From positions 45,332,714 to 45,396,713 of the forward strand of contig CM049320.1 of assembly GCA_026874595.1 (NCBI GenBank): a stretch of DNA of 64,000 bases. Reading direction: 5' to 3'. A model generated the notes under the pieces. The model was not told the DNA's origin, searched no databases, and saw only the letters and a program-made list of their open reading frames with translations. The translations under genes were made by a program, and so were the position numbers. Of the stretch, positions 34,899 through 45,483 are shown in pieces. This DNA comes from Sipunculus nudus. Its lineage: Eukaryota > Annelida > Sipuncula > Golfingiida > Sipunculidae. The number at the start of each line of letters is the position of its first letter. The first letter of the stretch is position 1.

Positions 34899-36348
34899 AA
34901 AAATACAAATTGAATTTAAAAGAAAACAGTATGAGCACAATGCAGATGTTCTACAAGAAGCACAGGACCAAGCTGAATATGACCATGAAACTGAATATGC
35001 ACAAATAGCTCCTACAACAGAACATGCAGAGAAGGAAGATTCAATTCAACAGCCAGTTTCCAGTGAAGAATTTGCTTTTTTTGACCCAGAAATGTCAGAT
35101 CATCTGAGAAACTATTATTTGACAACTGATCTTGGACTGCCACCAAGAACCACTGCACAAGAACCACTTACATTGCCTGGTAGAATACCTAATGTAGAAT
35201 ACAGACAGTTAGTACAGGGTCTAAATGAGAAACAACTCACTGTCTTCAAACATATTATCAAACATGTAAAATGTTCTACTGAGCCATTACACCTACTCCT
35301 TACTGGCGGTGTAGGTGTTGGTAAATCAGTTTTGCTCAGAGCTCTCTATCAAGCATTACATCGTCACTTATGTGGGAATGAAGGTGAAAATCCGTTGGAG
35401 TGCAAGATACTTATCACTGCACCTACAGGAAAGGCTGCTTACAATGTTCATGGATCCACATTACATAATGCTTTCCAAATCGATCCAAATAAAGGATTTG
35501 AATACAGAAAATTGTCATCTGACATCCTGAATACACTCCGAACACAGTATAGGCACCTTCATGTATAAATGATTGATGAAATAAGCATGGTAGGAAATCG
35601 CATGTTCAGTTTCATTAATTTGCGGCTCCAAGAAATTAAAGGCAACAAAGAACCATTTGGTGGTATCCATGTAATTGTTATTGGAGACCTCTTCCAACTT
35701 TAACCAGTAATGGACAACCGGATTTTCAAGAACTTGTCTGAAAACTATGGACCTCTTGCGCTCAACCTGTGGGTAGACACTTTTCATATGTATGAGCTTA
35801 CTGAAATCATGAGGCAAAAAAATGATCGTGATTTTGCAGAACTTTTGAACAGGCTACGTGAAGGACAACACACAAAAGCTGACATTGAAACCCTAAAATC
35901 TCGTTTTGTTTGTGATAACACTTCATATCCATCAGGAACTACTCATTTGTTTACAAACAATACATGTGTTGACAATCATAATATGCAAATTTTCGAGTGT
36001 ACAAACACAACTAAAGTAATAATTACTGCAACTGACACAGTAATAACAGATGTGACAGATGATGTGAAGAAAGATGTACTTTCAAGAATTCCAGATAATC
36101 CATCAAAAACTGCAGGACTGCTGAAAACGCTTCAAATTGCTGTTGGTTTACCATATGATATCACCTGTAATGTTGCAGTACAAGATGGAATAACCAACGG
36201 TTGTTCTTGTATATTGAAGCACATACACTACCTGCATAGCAAAACTGTGCCAAGCATTCTTTGCGTTCAGTTTGAGGATTCAAACATTGGCTCAGACACC
36301 AGGAGAAATTATGCTGCCTTTTACACTCCATCTATATCCAAAGAATAG
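34899..36348 (+). pseudogene. Helentron PIF1-like helicase region (stops, truncated)
   Basis: Begins right after the D insertion. Walker A is 'GGVGVGKSVLLRAL' and the next motif 'ITAPTGKAAYNVHGSTLHNAF'. Walker B is 'MIDEISMV', with a TAA (35566-35568) one codon before it. 'GGIHVIVIGDLFQL' is followed by a second TAA (35701-35703). The frame then continues through 'YELTEIMRQKND', 'LPYDITCNVAVQDGITNG' and 'PSILCVQFED' to a TAG at 36346-36348, where relatives have Trp. Motifs V-VI ('..TIHKSQG..', '..LSR..') are absent because a LINE in the opposite orientation starts here. Unwinding activity is not possible for this copy. Confidence 0.85.
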
Positions 36349-36354
36349 ACACCA

Positions 36355-37230
36355 CTATTCTTCACCAACTGTAACTTCTGTTTGTGCTAAAATCTTTCTA
36401 AACATTGGAAACAAAGAGGATGAGTTGTCCTCTCTTTGTATATACAGTACATACTTATATAACAACAAAATCTGATTAATCAATAAATTATCTGAGTTGA
36501 CTGGGACAACACCATACAATATAGTATTAAATGACAGCTCTGGCAAATTAATATCGCTATTATGTAACCATGACTTTGCTCTAAAATAAAGGTTTTTGGC
36601 TACTGAACATTCAAAAAATAAATGAAGTATACTTTCATTATGATTGAAGCAAAGTGAACATCTGGGTGTTTCCTTTATTTTCCACTTATATAGCTTTTCA
36701 TTCAGTGGAATATAGTTATTCACCAGTTTATACTGGAATTCTCTCATATGGGTATCAATAGTTGTTCTATATATACTTTCATATACATCTTGCCACTTAA
36801 TATCAATGTTATTTGTTACATTTATTGTATTAAAAAACTTCTGAGCTGTAGCAGGTTTCCATTTTTTTTCAACCAGTGTACCATATATCTTTCTCGAGCA
36901 TATTTTGTCTATGTTCTCAAGTCCATTGGTTGTTACAATCATCTCTGTATCAGCATCAACTGCATGTATTTCAGTATTCAAAAACAAAGTTTTCCATTGT
37001 TTTGGTATTGCACTCCTCAATGCAACCCAATACATATAATCAAGAGCATTTTTTTTAAATATATCATGTGTTTTCCATGTTCCATTCTCATCCACTAAAT
37101 CTTTAACATAACAAATGCTCACACTGTGCAATCTCTTATTGTAAATAGACATTTCATTCATAGATATATATTTGTTATTCCACACAAATTGATAAATAAC
37201 ATCTTCATGTGTTTTTGGTTTCAATGACAC
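36355..37230 (-). pseudogene. LINE ORF2 C-terminal region
   Basis: Continues the RT frame after an in-frame stop at 37279-37281 (17 codons lie between that stop and this frame). It carries 'CSLCFNHNESILHLFFEC', the Cys-x2-Cys...His...Cys motif found near the C-terminus of L1/Tx1-type ORF2 proteins, which helps in RNA binding and target-primed reverse transcription. It ends at TAG 36355-36357, only a few bases from the Helentron junction. Confidence 0.8.
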
Positions 37231-37278
37231 ATAAATTGCCCAGTCTTCAAAACACCTGATATAAAATTTAGGTAAAAT

Positions 37279-38661
37279 CTAAGGTAAAATATGAACATTG
37301 AAGTTACTTCTGACACACCTTAATCCACCAATTCTCCTTAACTTGTGATTTATTATCTCAGTTATTACAGATGAAGGATTACTAAAAAGTCGCTTGACCC
37401 ACATAATTCTCTGTGTCTGTATCTTACTTTCAATGTCTGGGACATTGATTCCTCCATTTTCATATTTCCCGATGATAGTACTATATTTGACCTTTGGTCT
37501 TTTACCCCTCCATATAAAGTCACAGAGAAGTCTTTTTAGATGTTTCAATGTATGTTTTGGTGGTATCAACATAATTGTCACATAGTAAACCTTTGATATT
37601 GCTAACGTACATGCAACTTCTGCCCTACCATATATTGATAGGTTCTGGCTTTTCCAAATTGACAGAGTTGTTGCCAGGTTATTCTCCACACGTGTAAAAT
37701 TATCTTTATTGATCAAATCCTTATTATAAGAAAAGTATATTCCAAGTATTTTTATAGATGCCTGTGTCAAATCTATCCATTTCAGATTATACAGTTGTCT
37801 TGTAACATGTTTCATAGATCCTATGCACGCAACCTCTGATTTACTACGGTTTATCTTAAGTGAAGAAAAATATTCAAATCTTTCAATTACAGTAAGTACA
37901 TGCCCAAGTGATTCAACATTTTCAACAAATATTGTAGTATCATCAGCAAACATGCATAGTTTGATATGTGTATTTCCAATATCTATTCCTTTTATATTAT
38001 AATTATTCCTTATTTTGATTGCAAATATTTCAATAATAAAGATAAATATATATGCAGCCACTGGATCACCTTGCCGTGTCCCTCTTTGTAACTGAAAATA
38101 ACCAGTGGTAAAACCATTGTTTAAAACTGAACTTTGTACATCAGTATGTAACATTTTAATCCACTTAATGAAGTCATCATCAAAACCGAAATACCTCAAT
38201 GTTTCATACATAAAACCATGATCGACACTATCAAAAGCAGCCTCTAGATCAGCTGCAAACATTATTCCAGGCTTGTTTTCTACTTGAGTATAATGCAACA
38301 CATCCCATATTAATCTGATTGGTTCTCCAATATATCTTCCTTGTATGAAAGCATACTGGTCATTTTTTATTAGTTTTGGAAGATATTTTTCTATTCTCTT
38401 TACTAAAATTTTACTGAATATTTTTACGTCAACATTTAGCAAACTTATAGGTCTCCATCCATTTAAATGTTTAAGATCCTTTCCTGGGTTAGGAATTAAC
38501 TTGACAAGGGCTTGCTTTTGAGAAGTTGTCAAAGATGCATGTTCATAATTTTCATTTAAGCAGTCTGTTAAGCAATTACCAAGTTCACTAAATAAAGCTA
38601 AATAGAAATCTTTTGTCAATCCATCATTACCTGGTGTTTTATTGCTCTTCATTAATTTCAA
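37279..38661 (-). pseudogene. LINE ORF2 reverse transcriptase domain
   Basis: Open frame of 460 codons. It holds 'KSNKTPGNDGLTKDFYLAL', 'LIPNPGKDLKHLNGWRPISL', 'AADLEAAFDSVDH', 'RGTRQGDPVAAYIF' and the active-site box 'CMFADDTTIF' (FADD). These are RT motifs 0-5 of a non-LTR retrotransposon, followed by the thumb region. Upstream it connects in frame across a TAG at 38689-38691. Downstream a TAG at 37279-37281 interrupts it, at a short imperfect 12 bp duplication of 'attttacct(t/a)(a)'. Confidence 0.9.
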
Positions 38662-38688
38662 ACTAGAATGTACCTCATTTATTGTAAT

Positions 38689-38973
38689 CTAACCCCCACA
38701 TGCTTTCACTTCAGACTCACATAATGTATTCTCATGTAGAGGGAGACCTTCAAAATAACTGTGTAACTCTTGTTCAGTATAAATAGTTTTTTTCTGGTAT
38801 TTATCCATAAAAGAATTTTTTATAAATGACATGATTTCTGCATGACACACAATATCTTTTCCGTCTTTTGTTAGAGTCCTTATCACACCTTTCTTATGAT
38901 TTTGTTTTTCGAGGTTCAGAAAGTATTTTGTGTTTTTCTCACCTTGTTGTAACCACTGTGCCCTTGATCTCAC
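38689..38973 (-). pseudogene. LINE ORF2 linker between endonuclease and RT
   Basis: 'RSRAQWLQQGEKNTKYFLNL' is the conserved block before the RT fingers in L1/Tx1-type ORF2. Stop codons and shifts flank it on both sides (TAG 38689-38691, and a break between 38973 and 39238), so it is a fragment of one ORF2 and not a separate gene. Confidence 0.8.
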
Positions 38974-39237
38974 TATTATACCTTAAGTAATCTTATCATA
39001 ATGATCCTGTAACTTATGTTTCATACTGTAATATGCCTGTTGAGACTATTGAATCTGTGCTTTTTATGTTATGTTCTAGTTTGGAGACCTCTTCTTCCAA
39101 TAGTTTACCTTTTTCCTTTAAACTTTCTGGCTTTATCTTTACTATATTTAATAGTATACTCTCTAATCTTGTACTTTAAGTACTCCCATGTAAATCTTGC
39201 TGTGTCACCTTTCACTTCGTTTTTCCATACAGTAATT

Positions 39238-40065
39238 TCATATTTGATAACACATATATTCTTTATCATTAATTAAATCATTATTGAAACACCAGTGCGA
39301 CGGTCCTCTGCTGACATCTTTTAATTTGTTTACTTTTAACAAAACTGCTGAGTGATCAGTGCGTACGGCAGGAATGATATCACAATATTCAACAAGTGAC
39401 TGAATAGTGTTTGATATAAAAAAATAATCCAGACGCCTTTGAATTAAAGGAGTTGAGGATCGCCAAGTAAAGGATTTTGCATTTTCATGTTTTACACGCC
39501 ATATATCACATATATCTAATAGTTCCATCATAGAACATAGTTTATTGACTGAAGCCTATTTCACATTTGTTCTGCCTCCATCAGCATCATGCTCAGTAAG
39601 ATGTACATTAAAATCTCCTCCCCAGATCAGATCAATATTTAAATCATTAGACATGTTCAATATTTCCTCAAAAACATTTTGAAAAAAGACATCTTGCTGT
39701 GATTCATAATTTGGTGCATAAGTATTAACAATCATACAATGTAGACCTTCAATTTCACATTCAATTAGAATATATCTTCCATTATTATCAATATTCTTAT
39801 TAATTTGCTTGAATTCAACATTTTTACCAACAAGTATAGATCCTCCACATGATTTGGTGCTCCCATGAGACAGATAAATTTTTCCACGCCACTGTTTAGA
39901 CCATTTGGTTTCATCTTGTTTAATGCAATAACATTCTTGCAAGAAACTGATTCCATTGTGTCCTTTGTGTTTCACCAACCAATTAAATATCTGTCGTCTC
40001 TTAACATAATTTCTTATCCCTCTCACATTCAAAGAAAGGACCTGAAATTGTATATTATCTGCCAT
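39238..40065 (-). pseudogene. LINE ORF2 APE-type endonuclease domain
   Basis: Starts MADNIQFQVLSLNVRGIRNY. It shows 'SFLQECYC' (the catalytic Glu region), 'NTYAPN', 'WGGDFNVHL' (DFN), 'RRLDYFFIS' and 'RTDHSAVLL' (catalytic Asp-His). This fold nicks target DNA to prime reverse transcription. A TAG at 39556-39558 divides it in frame, and a frameshift near 39247 ends the second piece. It lies directly before the RT pieces on the minus strand. Confidence 0.85.
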
Positions 40066-40271
40066 GTTGCTTGTATAGAATTACTTTTCTCATAAGTATG
40101 GGGTATTTAATGTTATGAAAAGGAAGTTTGCTTTCTCCAATGACGCTCAGCTGATTACAAAACAAGACCTTCTTAACAGTTAATAGACATGAAAAAAATA
40201 CAACACATACAAAATTAAACATAATTGTCAGGTTATTTAAATGCCAGACAGTATTTTACTTTCATACATAA

Positions 40272-40693
40272 TTATTCAGATGTAGGTAAATGCTGGAATG
40301 ATTCACCATATTTTATTTCTCTGATGTCTCCTTTTAAATCTTTTAAGAAAACTTTACCATCCCATGTCCAAGAGTCTTTAACCATTGGATGTTTTCTTGC
40401 CCTATTAAAGAGTTGATGCAACTCTTTACACAGGTCATCAGCCATGACAATGCCTGTACCCTTCAACTTCCTCCTTTCTCTCATGACTGATCTTTTGACA
40501 TCCCTCCTTACAAATTTAACAATATGGCCCTTGGCTTACTGTCAGGGTCTCTGGGATGTCTGCCAACTCGATGGGCAACATCAACTTCTGTCACATCCAG
40601 ATCAAACCTCAGTTTCTCTCTGCAAAGTTTTTTAACTAATTCTACACAGTTTTCTGACCCATCTGTGTTACTGTGACTTTCAGGTACACCAAA
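40272..40693 (-). pseudogene. LINE ORF1, C-terminal half
   Basis: 'VFGVPES', 'VTEVDVAHRVGR' and 'SKPRAI' match the RNA-recognition and C-terminal region of L1-type ORF1 proteins, which bind LINE RNA. A small indel near 40520 shifts the frame, after which 'RRKLKGTGIVMADDLCKELH' continues to a stop at 40272. The N-terminal half lies 2.27 kb away because a DNA transposon is inserted between them. Confidence 0.75.
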
Positions 40694-40695
40694 TA

Positions 40696-42965
40696 CAGTG
40701 AAACCTGAACCAAGCGACCACTGCCGCCAGCGACCGTCTGTCACTTACGACCGAAACATTAATGCACCGAGCTTAATCACTCTTTAATGCCCCTGTGTTG
40801 AGCGACCGTTTGTGGTACGCGACCACCGACTGCTCAGATGTGGCCAGTCGCTGGTCTTTACCTCCGTTAAGCGACCGCCTGGTGTAGCGGTAGTGGCACC
40901 TGGCGTCCTTAGTTAAGACTAAAATGACCGTGCCATTGACCGTCTCTTGAATGTGCAGGTGGCAATGGTGACCTACTTTCCCCGCGTTAAATTGGACATT
41001 AATTCACAATACCCCTCCAAGTGTCAATGGCCCAGGGCTAGCGTGGTTTTAATCTTTCTCCAAAAATGAAAGTTCCGCGAATATTGCGAGGGGACATGTA
41101 AAACGACGCAATCCTTTAATTCTGATGCCTGTGTACCATTTTTTTTTTAGCACAGCCTATCTTTGAACACATCGTATTTATTTAACCATGGTCTAAAACA
41201 TCTTTACGGTAAAGGATCACGTGCTCTAGGGGAAATCCCTCATTAATATTCATAGAATAGAACTACCGTTGTATTTCTGACACTGCGGTCGCATTCACTA
41301 CGCTGCGGTCGTTGACCGGAGTTCATAACTAGTCTTAGCGATGTTTAAACAACATTTGCCTTGGTGCAAGGCTGAGAATTACACACCAGGTGACCCGGGC
41401 TCTATTCTCAGCCTTGAATATGTTCTTACGAAATATCGTAGCGGTCCTTCTGATTTATCAGAAGGAAAGAATAAAAGAGTAATTAAGAATAAGATGCAGC
41501 TTAAACTATGTTCACTCTACCTATATATCATTTATATATCAGTTTCCATATATGTGGAGTCTCCTGTTTATGTTATATATGATATAACAGCATTTTATCA
41601 TGAAGAGAAGAGCAGAAGACCATCACTGACACAGCCATGTTGCTGAGGCATGAACTCTGGTCACCCATGACCGGACCTGTGACCTGACCTCTGGTGTACC
41701 AGAGTAATTTATTGCTAATAAATCTATTTAAAAAAATCTTATTTCATGAATAATACTTATGAGTAAATGATAATATATGTATACAATAAGTCCTTTATAA
41801 GTTTATGGCTATATCTTTTAAGGTTTAAACAAATTTGCCTATGGAAGTTATGGAAACAATATTTACTATAATTTATTTGGGACAATAATCAGAGGACAAC
41901 TTTTCTGATATCAATAAGGTCAAGGACAGGGTCATGTGACAAAAGATAAACATGACCGCATGGCAGGCTAAAGAAAAAACAACAGAAGTTAAAATCTTAA
42001 CAATTTCCTTATATGGGCACTTCTACATAATTTATTTTTACTCCAGAACCGTTTATTAGCCATTATTGGTAAGAAATTTGCTAAATTGCCTCCATTTTCT
42101 CTGTTTATTTTGCAAATATCCCAATATACCCCTGCTACGCTTTTCCATAAGAGGATCCCCATAACTGAAATCTCATTTCAGTAATGAACCCATAACAAAA
42201 ATTACATTAGCGCGGATTTAATTTTGAAAAAAAAGTGAGCCATGAAAATAAGTTTGTCATAACGTTAGCGATCAACTGTCATTGCTTATCACACACATTT
42301 TGACTTGACAACAAATCAGTTCGTAACGACGACAAACTGACGACCGGCTTCGATAACATCAATAGAATATTCATCAATAAGACAATAGGACTCAATGCCA
42401 AATACCATAGTACCAATATAGAGAGTCTGTTTGATAACGTGAGCAGTCACCTGAAATCGAATGATCGATCCCATAACTGCTTTGAAGTTTATTGAGATTT
42501 TAATGGGGTCTGCTTCTAATTACGTTGAGCACAAGTCAGTGATCAACAAAGTGACTCAGTGTGTACTCATGGTACATCATTAATTAGCGGTTTGTGTTTG
42601 TGCAATATAACAAACAGGCTATGCAAAGCTTTTGACAAAGGCTTGTTTAATAAAGTTATAAAAGGACCAGCTTTCTTTGATAATAATTAATAAGATTCCC
42701 TTGTTTAGCAGAGCAAAATTGATTAATTGTTTTAAGTAAATATTGTTGTGAATAACTTGATTATCTATAATATATACATATACATATACATATATATATA
42801 TATATACATATATATATAAATATATAAATATATCCAGTATGTTTTTTTATAATAAATAAATAAATGTTTACGTAGACATATATGCCTTGATATTCTTTGT
42901 TCGCATGATGGTGAGACTTAGACCACCTGAGACTTAAGACCACCTGTGACTCTCAGGTTTTACTG
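40696..42965 (+). mobile_element. pogo/Tc1-mariner-like non-autonomous DNA transposon in LINE ORF1
   Basis: Flanked by TA target duplications (40694-40695 and 42966-42967). Terminal inverted repeats are CAGTGAAACCTGA at the left and, reverse-complemented, CAGTAAAACCTGA at the right. The left subterminal 180 bp has six copies of a GCGACC-like word, as in pogo/Tigger-like elements. Leaving the element and one TA out joins ORF1 in frame (...NVRI + FGVPES...), which proves the insertion. No transposase was recognised; the 41341-41646 frame has no family features. Orientation is arbitrary. Confidence 0.85.
42768..42842. repeat. TA-rich microsatellite
   Basis: Runs of 'tatacatatacatatatatat' type sequence within the pogo-like element. 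Confidence 0.8.
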
Positions 42966-42967
42966 TA

Positions 42968-43376
42968 TTCTAACATTTGATTTTCTTGAATATTGCTCTA
43001 ATTCAATTGCCCTTCTCTTGGAATCTGTAGCTTCGGTGACTGACCTTTTACACTGCTCCTCTAGAGTACCAATTCTGTCTGACAGCTTTGCCATATCAGA
43101 TTTGATTTCTTTATTTTCATTTTCAAGAGTAAGTACTCTAGCCTCTAAACATTCAACAGTTTTTTCATATTTCTCAGTTACTTGTCTGACTATTTTCACT
43201 TCAAGCTCTGTAAGCATTTTCTTTAAGGTTTCCTTTGACACACCTGCCATTTTTATACTAAAGGGTTTATCTTGTTTGTCAGATGAAATAAACTTTTTAA
43301 CTATTTGTGGACTGTTTGGAGATGTCGAGGATGAACTAGATATATATGATCTTTGTCTTTTTGATTTACCATTCAT
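42968..43376 (-). pseudogene. LINE ORF1, N-terminal half
   Basis: Starts at an ATG (43376-43374) with a basic, Ser-rich head. A coiled coil of about 80 residues follows (ELEVKIVRQVTEKYEKTVEC, LEARVLTLENENKEI, LSDRIGTLEEQC) and ends in 'ELEQYSRKSNVRI', the standard junction to the RNA-binding domain of L1-type ORF1. Coiled coils mediate ORF1 trimer formation in this family. The frame is then cut by the transposon at 42965. Confidence 0.8.
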
Positions 43377-43789
43377 ATCATAATCTTACTTTCATTCAGA
43401 GAAATGTTTAGCACAAGTGAAAATTAACCCATCAATATAACATTGTCAATACTGCCAGGCATGGACTGGAGTTCAATAGCACATTGTTATCAAACACTTG
43501 AATGGCTCACACAACAACCTGAAGGAGAGACCTGGTGCTTTGTGCATGGTCCGCTGACCACAGGTAAAAGCTTTATGTAATAACCCTTGCCTGTGTTAAC
43601 AACATGAAGGGGTAGACCTGAATATAAAGAAAGTAAAATATTAAAAATATGGAAAAAGTACTTCCCTTCCGGCTTCAATTTCCAAATATTCCAATAGACT
43701 GGTAGTAAGTATATATCCTGGCCAAAAATGTAACTTCTAAACAAAGAAACTTCATCAAAATTTACTTCAATTGAAGAGCAACTACAGTG
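43377..43789. other. LINE upstream region or flank, unrecognised
   Basis: No match to the other repeats here. The 84-codon minus-strand frame at 43490-43744 shows no family features. It is probably the LINE 5' UTR plus flank. Confidence 0.35.
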
Positions 43790-43946
43790 TGCCTGTGTGC
43801 TCTTTCATGCACCAGAGACATCTAACTGTATGCAAAATTTTGGATTCATAGATCCAACGGTTTCAAAACTTGCCCTGTTAACGGACAGCCAGACAGCCAA
43901 CGGACAAAGGACCATGACTATAGCTCTTAATAGTCAGCTGAGCTAA
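43790..43946 (+). mobile_element. Family A 3' end fragment
   Basis: Matches the last 150 bp of family A ('gagacatctaactgtatgc', 'tttcaaaacttgccctgtta', 'gaccatgactatagctc') and ends AGTCAGCTGAGCTAA. The ACGG run has decayed to 'acggacagccagacagcc'. Confidence 0.7.
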
Positions 43947-43974
43947 AAATTGGACGGCCAGTTCACATTTTTGC

Positions 43975-44249
43975 CAATTTCCTTCCCTGTCAATATCAGA
44001 TCAATGGTTTTGATATTATGCAGTCTTCAAGTGTAACAATGGATTTTTAATGGAAGGAATTTGTACTGACCCAACTTTCGTAATGGTAGGAGATTTTTGG
44101 GGACATCTACCCTATGATAAATTTTGGATTCATAAGTCTAATGATTTCGAAATGTGCCCTGTTAACAGAAGTCCAGCCTGATGGACAACTGGACAGATGG
44201 ACAAAGGACCATAACTATAGCTCAGATGACTCATAGTCAGCTGAGCTAA
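43975..44249 (+). mobile_element. Family A 3' end fragment, second
   Basis: From 'atcaatggttttgatattat' to 'catagtcagctgagctaa'. It is another diverged family A terminus, in tandem with the preceding fragment. Confidence 0.7.
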
Positions 44250-44737
44250 AAATTGAATGACATTGATGAGATACGAAAACAAATTATATTTCATGAATTA
44301 GATAATATGAGAAATCTGTCTGCTAGATTTTTAATTATGTTGTTAATAATACTTTATGTGGCAGTGATGGGGGTACTTATTTGTGCAAAAACTGCAAAAA
44401 ATTATCAACAGTCTTCTCAACATGACAAAGCTACCCCAGATCTTCTAGCAACTTGATGTTAGAACAATGTATGCAGCCTGTCTTTAAATATCTAAAGTTT
44501 TGTATGATTTTCACCCAACTCATTGAAGTCAAGATCACTCTCATAGTACAGGTCATGACCTTCATTCTCACACTCATATCTACCAACTTGCAAAGCTTGA
44601 AAAAGATCTGTGAAATATTTGTTTAATTATTGAGTGTACAAGGTTTGTCTACAGAAGCAGCAGTATCATGTTGAACTATATAATCCCAGACTTTCCAGCC
44701 TTTTGATGCAATTAAAGATAAAGCCCTTCTGACTCAC
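44250..44737. other. Intron sequence downstream of the 44738-44900 exon
   Basis: Begins (read on the minus strand) with the splice donor GTGAGTCAG at 44737. The plus-strand frame at 44253-44456 contains a hydrophobic stretch (FLIMLLIILYVAVMGVLICA), but nothing supports it as a gene. No repeat family was recognised. Confidence 0.5.
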
Positions 44738-44900
44738 CTCTGGCAGACACATTTGTAGTAATAAGGACCTTCTCCTTGCCCTCTCTGAACCTTTTAATAA
44801 CTGCTGCTCTCTGCTCTACCTCTAGCTCTCCACTCAGTAATGCAACAGCATGTCCATCTTTAACCATTTTCCCAGCCAACCAACTGGCTGTTTTTCTGGT
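44738..44900 (-). CDS. DDX19: DDX19/DBP5-like DEAD-box RNA helicase, internal exon (motifs IV-V)
   Basis: Exon of 163 bp bounded by TTTTTTTCAG (acceptor, 44901-44910) and GTGAGT (donor, 44737-44732). It encodes 'TRKTASWLAGKMVKDGHAVA', 'LLSGELEVEQRAAVIKRF', 'REGKEKVLITTNVSAR' and the first base of a Gly codon. These are helicase motifs IV to V of the DDX19/Dbp5 family, which remodels mRNPs at the cytoplasmic face of nuclear pores during mRNA export. It joins the exon at 53969-54206 in phase 0 exactly where the family sequence continues (..IFCH + TRKTA..). Vertebrate relatives have Cys where this one has Ser in motif V. The frame has no stops, so it is likely a live host gene. The following exon (GID...) was not found in the window. 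A transposon 5' end lies 34 bp upstream of the acceptor. Confidence 0.9.
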
Positions 44901-44933
44901 CTGAAAAAAATAAAAACAAATAAAACTTTAAAA

Positions 44934-45483
44934 CAAGGGACCCAAGGGTCACTGTACTTTGTAAAATTTTTGCAAATGCAAACTGTTCTTATTTCTTTTT
45001 TTTTTATATATTACCATCTGGAAAACTAAGAGGAAATGGCCTTGCTATTTGGTGATAATCAAATACTAAATATATGAAGACAGTATTATGGATTACGGGG
45101 TATGGGACTAATTATCGAGCATTGTAATTAGCTCATACCAGACAACTGAACAATTAGAATGTATATATGGATGGAGAGAGAGTATAATATCACTAATTAA
45201 GGCATGACCTGGTTGCTGCAGTTAGCTTTCAGGGGATTAATCTTGTTAGCACTTGATATCCAGCAGCCATGGCATGAGCCCAGACACATTAGTACATGGG
45301 TGGAATAGATCTCAGATGTAAAATTGTGCATTAAAATCACTTTTAACTTGAAAATATAAAAACAAAATTAGTATGATTAAAGCACATTTGGTTTATCATA
45401 TACTTAATAATGACAACAGGTTGTCATTCACAATAAACCCTTGTTAAGGTCCATAGTTTAGCAGGAACACAAACATCGAGTTT
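44934..45483 (+). mobile_element. Family A 5' end remnant in the DDX19 intron
   Basis: 'CAAGGGACCCAAGGGTCACT' matches the family A start, but the GCTCAGCTG TIR is lost and the following 540 bp does not match the family. A complete reversed A copy begins at 45484. The remnant starts in an A-run that serves as the polypyrimidine tract of the minus-strand DDX19-like exon. Confidence 0.55.

Larger units (their letters stand above)
29122..36360 (+). mobile_element. Decayed Helentron/Helitron-like rolling-circle transposon
   Basis: In order: cysteine-protease-like region, Lys/Arg-rich repeats, zinc-binding cysteines with DUF6570, Helitron-like N domain with an HUH nickase, and a PIF1-family helicase. 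This is the known domain order of Rep/Helicase proteins of animal rolling-circle transposons. Nothing is intact: frameshifts near 29580, 31355 and 32070, in-frame stops at 32728, 35566, 35701 and 36346, and a D element inserted at 33389-34898. A LINE truncates the helicase at about 36360 before motifs V-VI. The termini of the element were not identified. Confidence 0.85.
36355..43376 (-). mobile_element. L1/Tx1-type LINE retrotransposon, degraded; ORF1 split by a DNA transposon
   Basis: Minus-strand order: ORF1 (43376 to 40272, interrupted by 40696-42965), a gap of about 0.2 kb, then ORF2 (40065 to 36355) with an APE-type endonuclease, reverse transcriptase and a C-terminal CCHC-like motif. 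The 3' end sits almost on the ORF2 stop and abuts Helentron coding sequence, with no poly(A) or other tail visible. The true 5' end is not determined; up to about 400 bp beyond 43376 may be 5' UTR. Several stops and frameshifts make it inactive. Confidence 0.85.

Noticed and set aside
41341..41646. 101-codon frame inside the pogo-like element considered as a transposase
   Set aside because: No DDE, helix-turn-helix or CENPB-like motif; too short, and the C-terminal half is low-complexity.
43490..43744. 84-codon minus-strand frame upstream of LINE ORF1
   Set aside because: No similarity to LINE proteins; more likely LINE 5' UTR or flank.
44253..44456. 67-codon frame with one hydrophobic segment considered as a small membrane protein
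   Set aside because: It lies in the intron after a DDX19-like exon and no sequence evidence supports expression.
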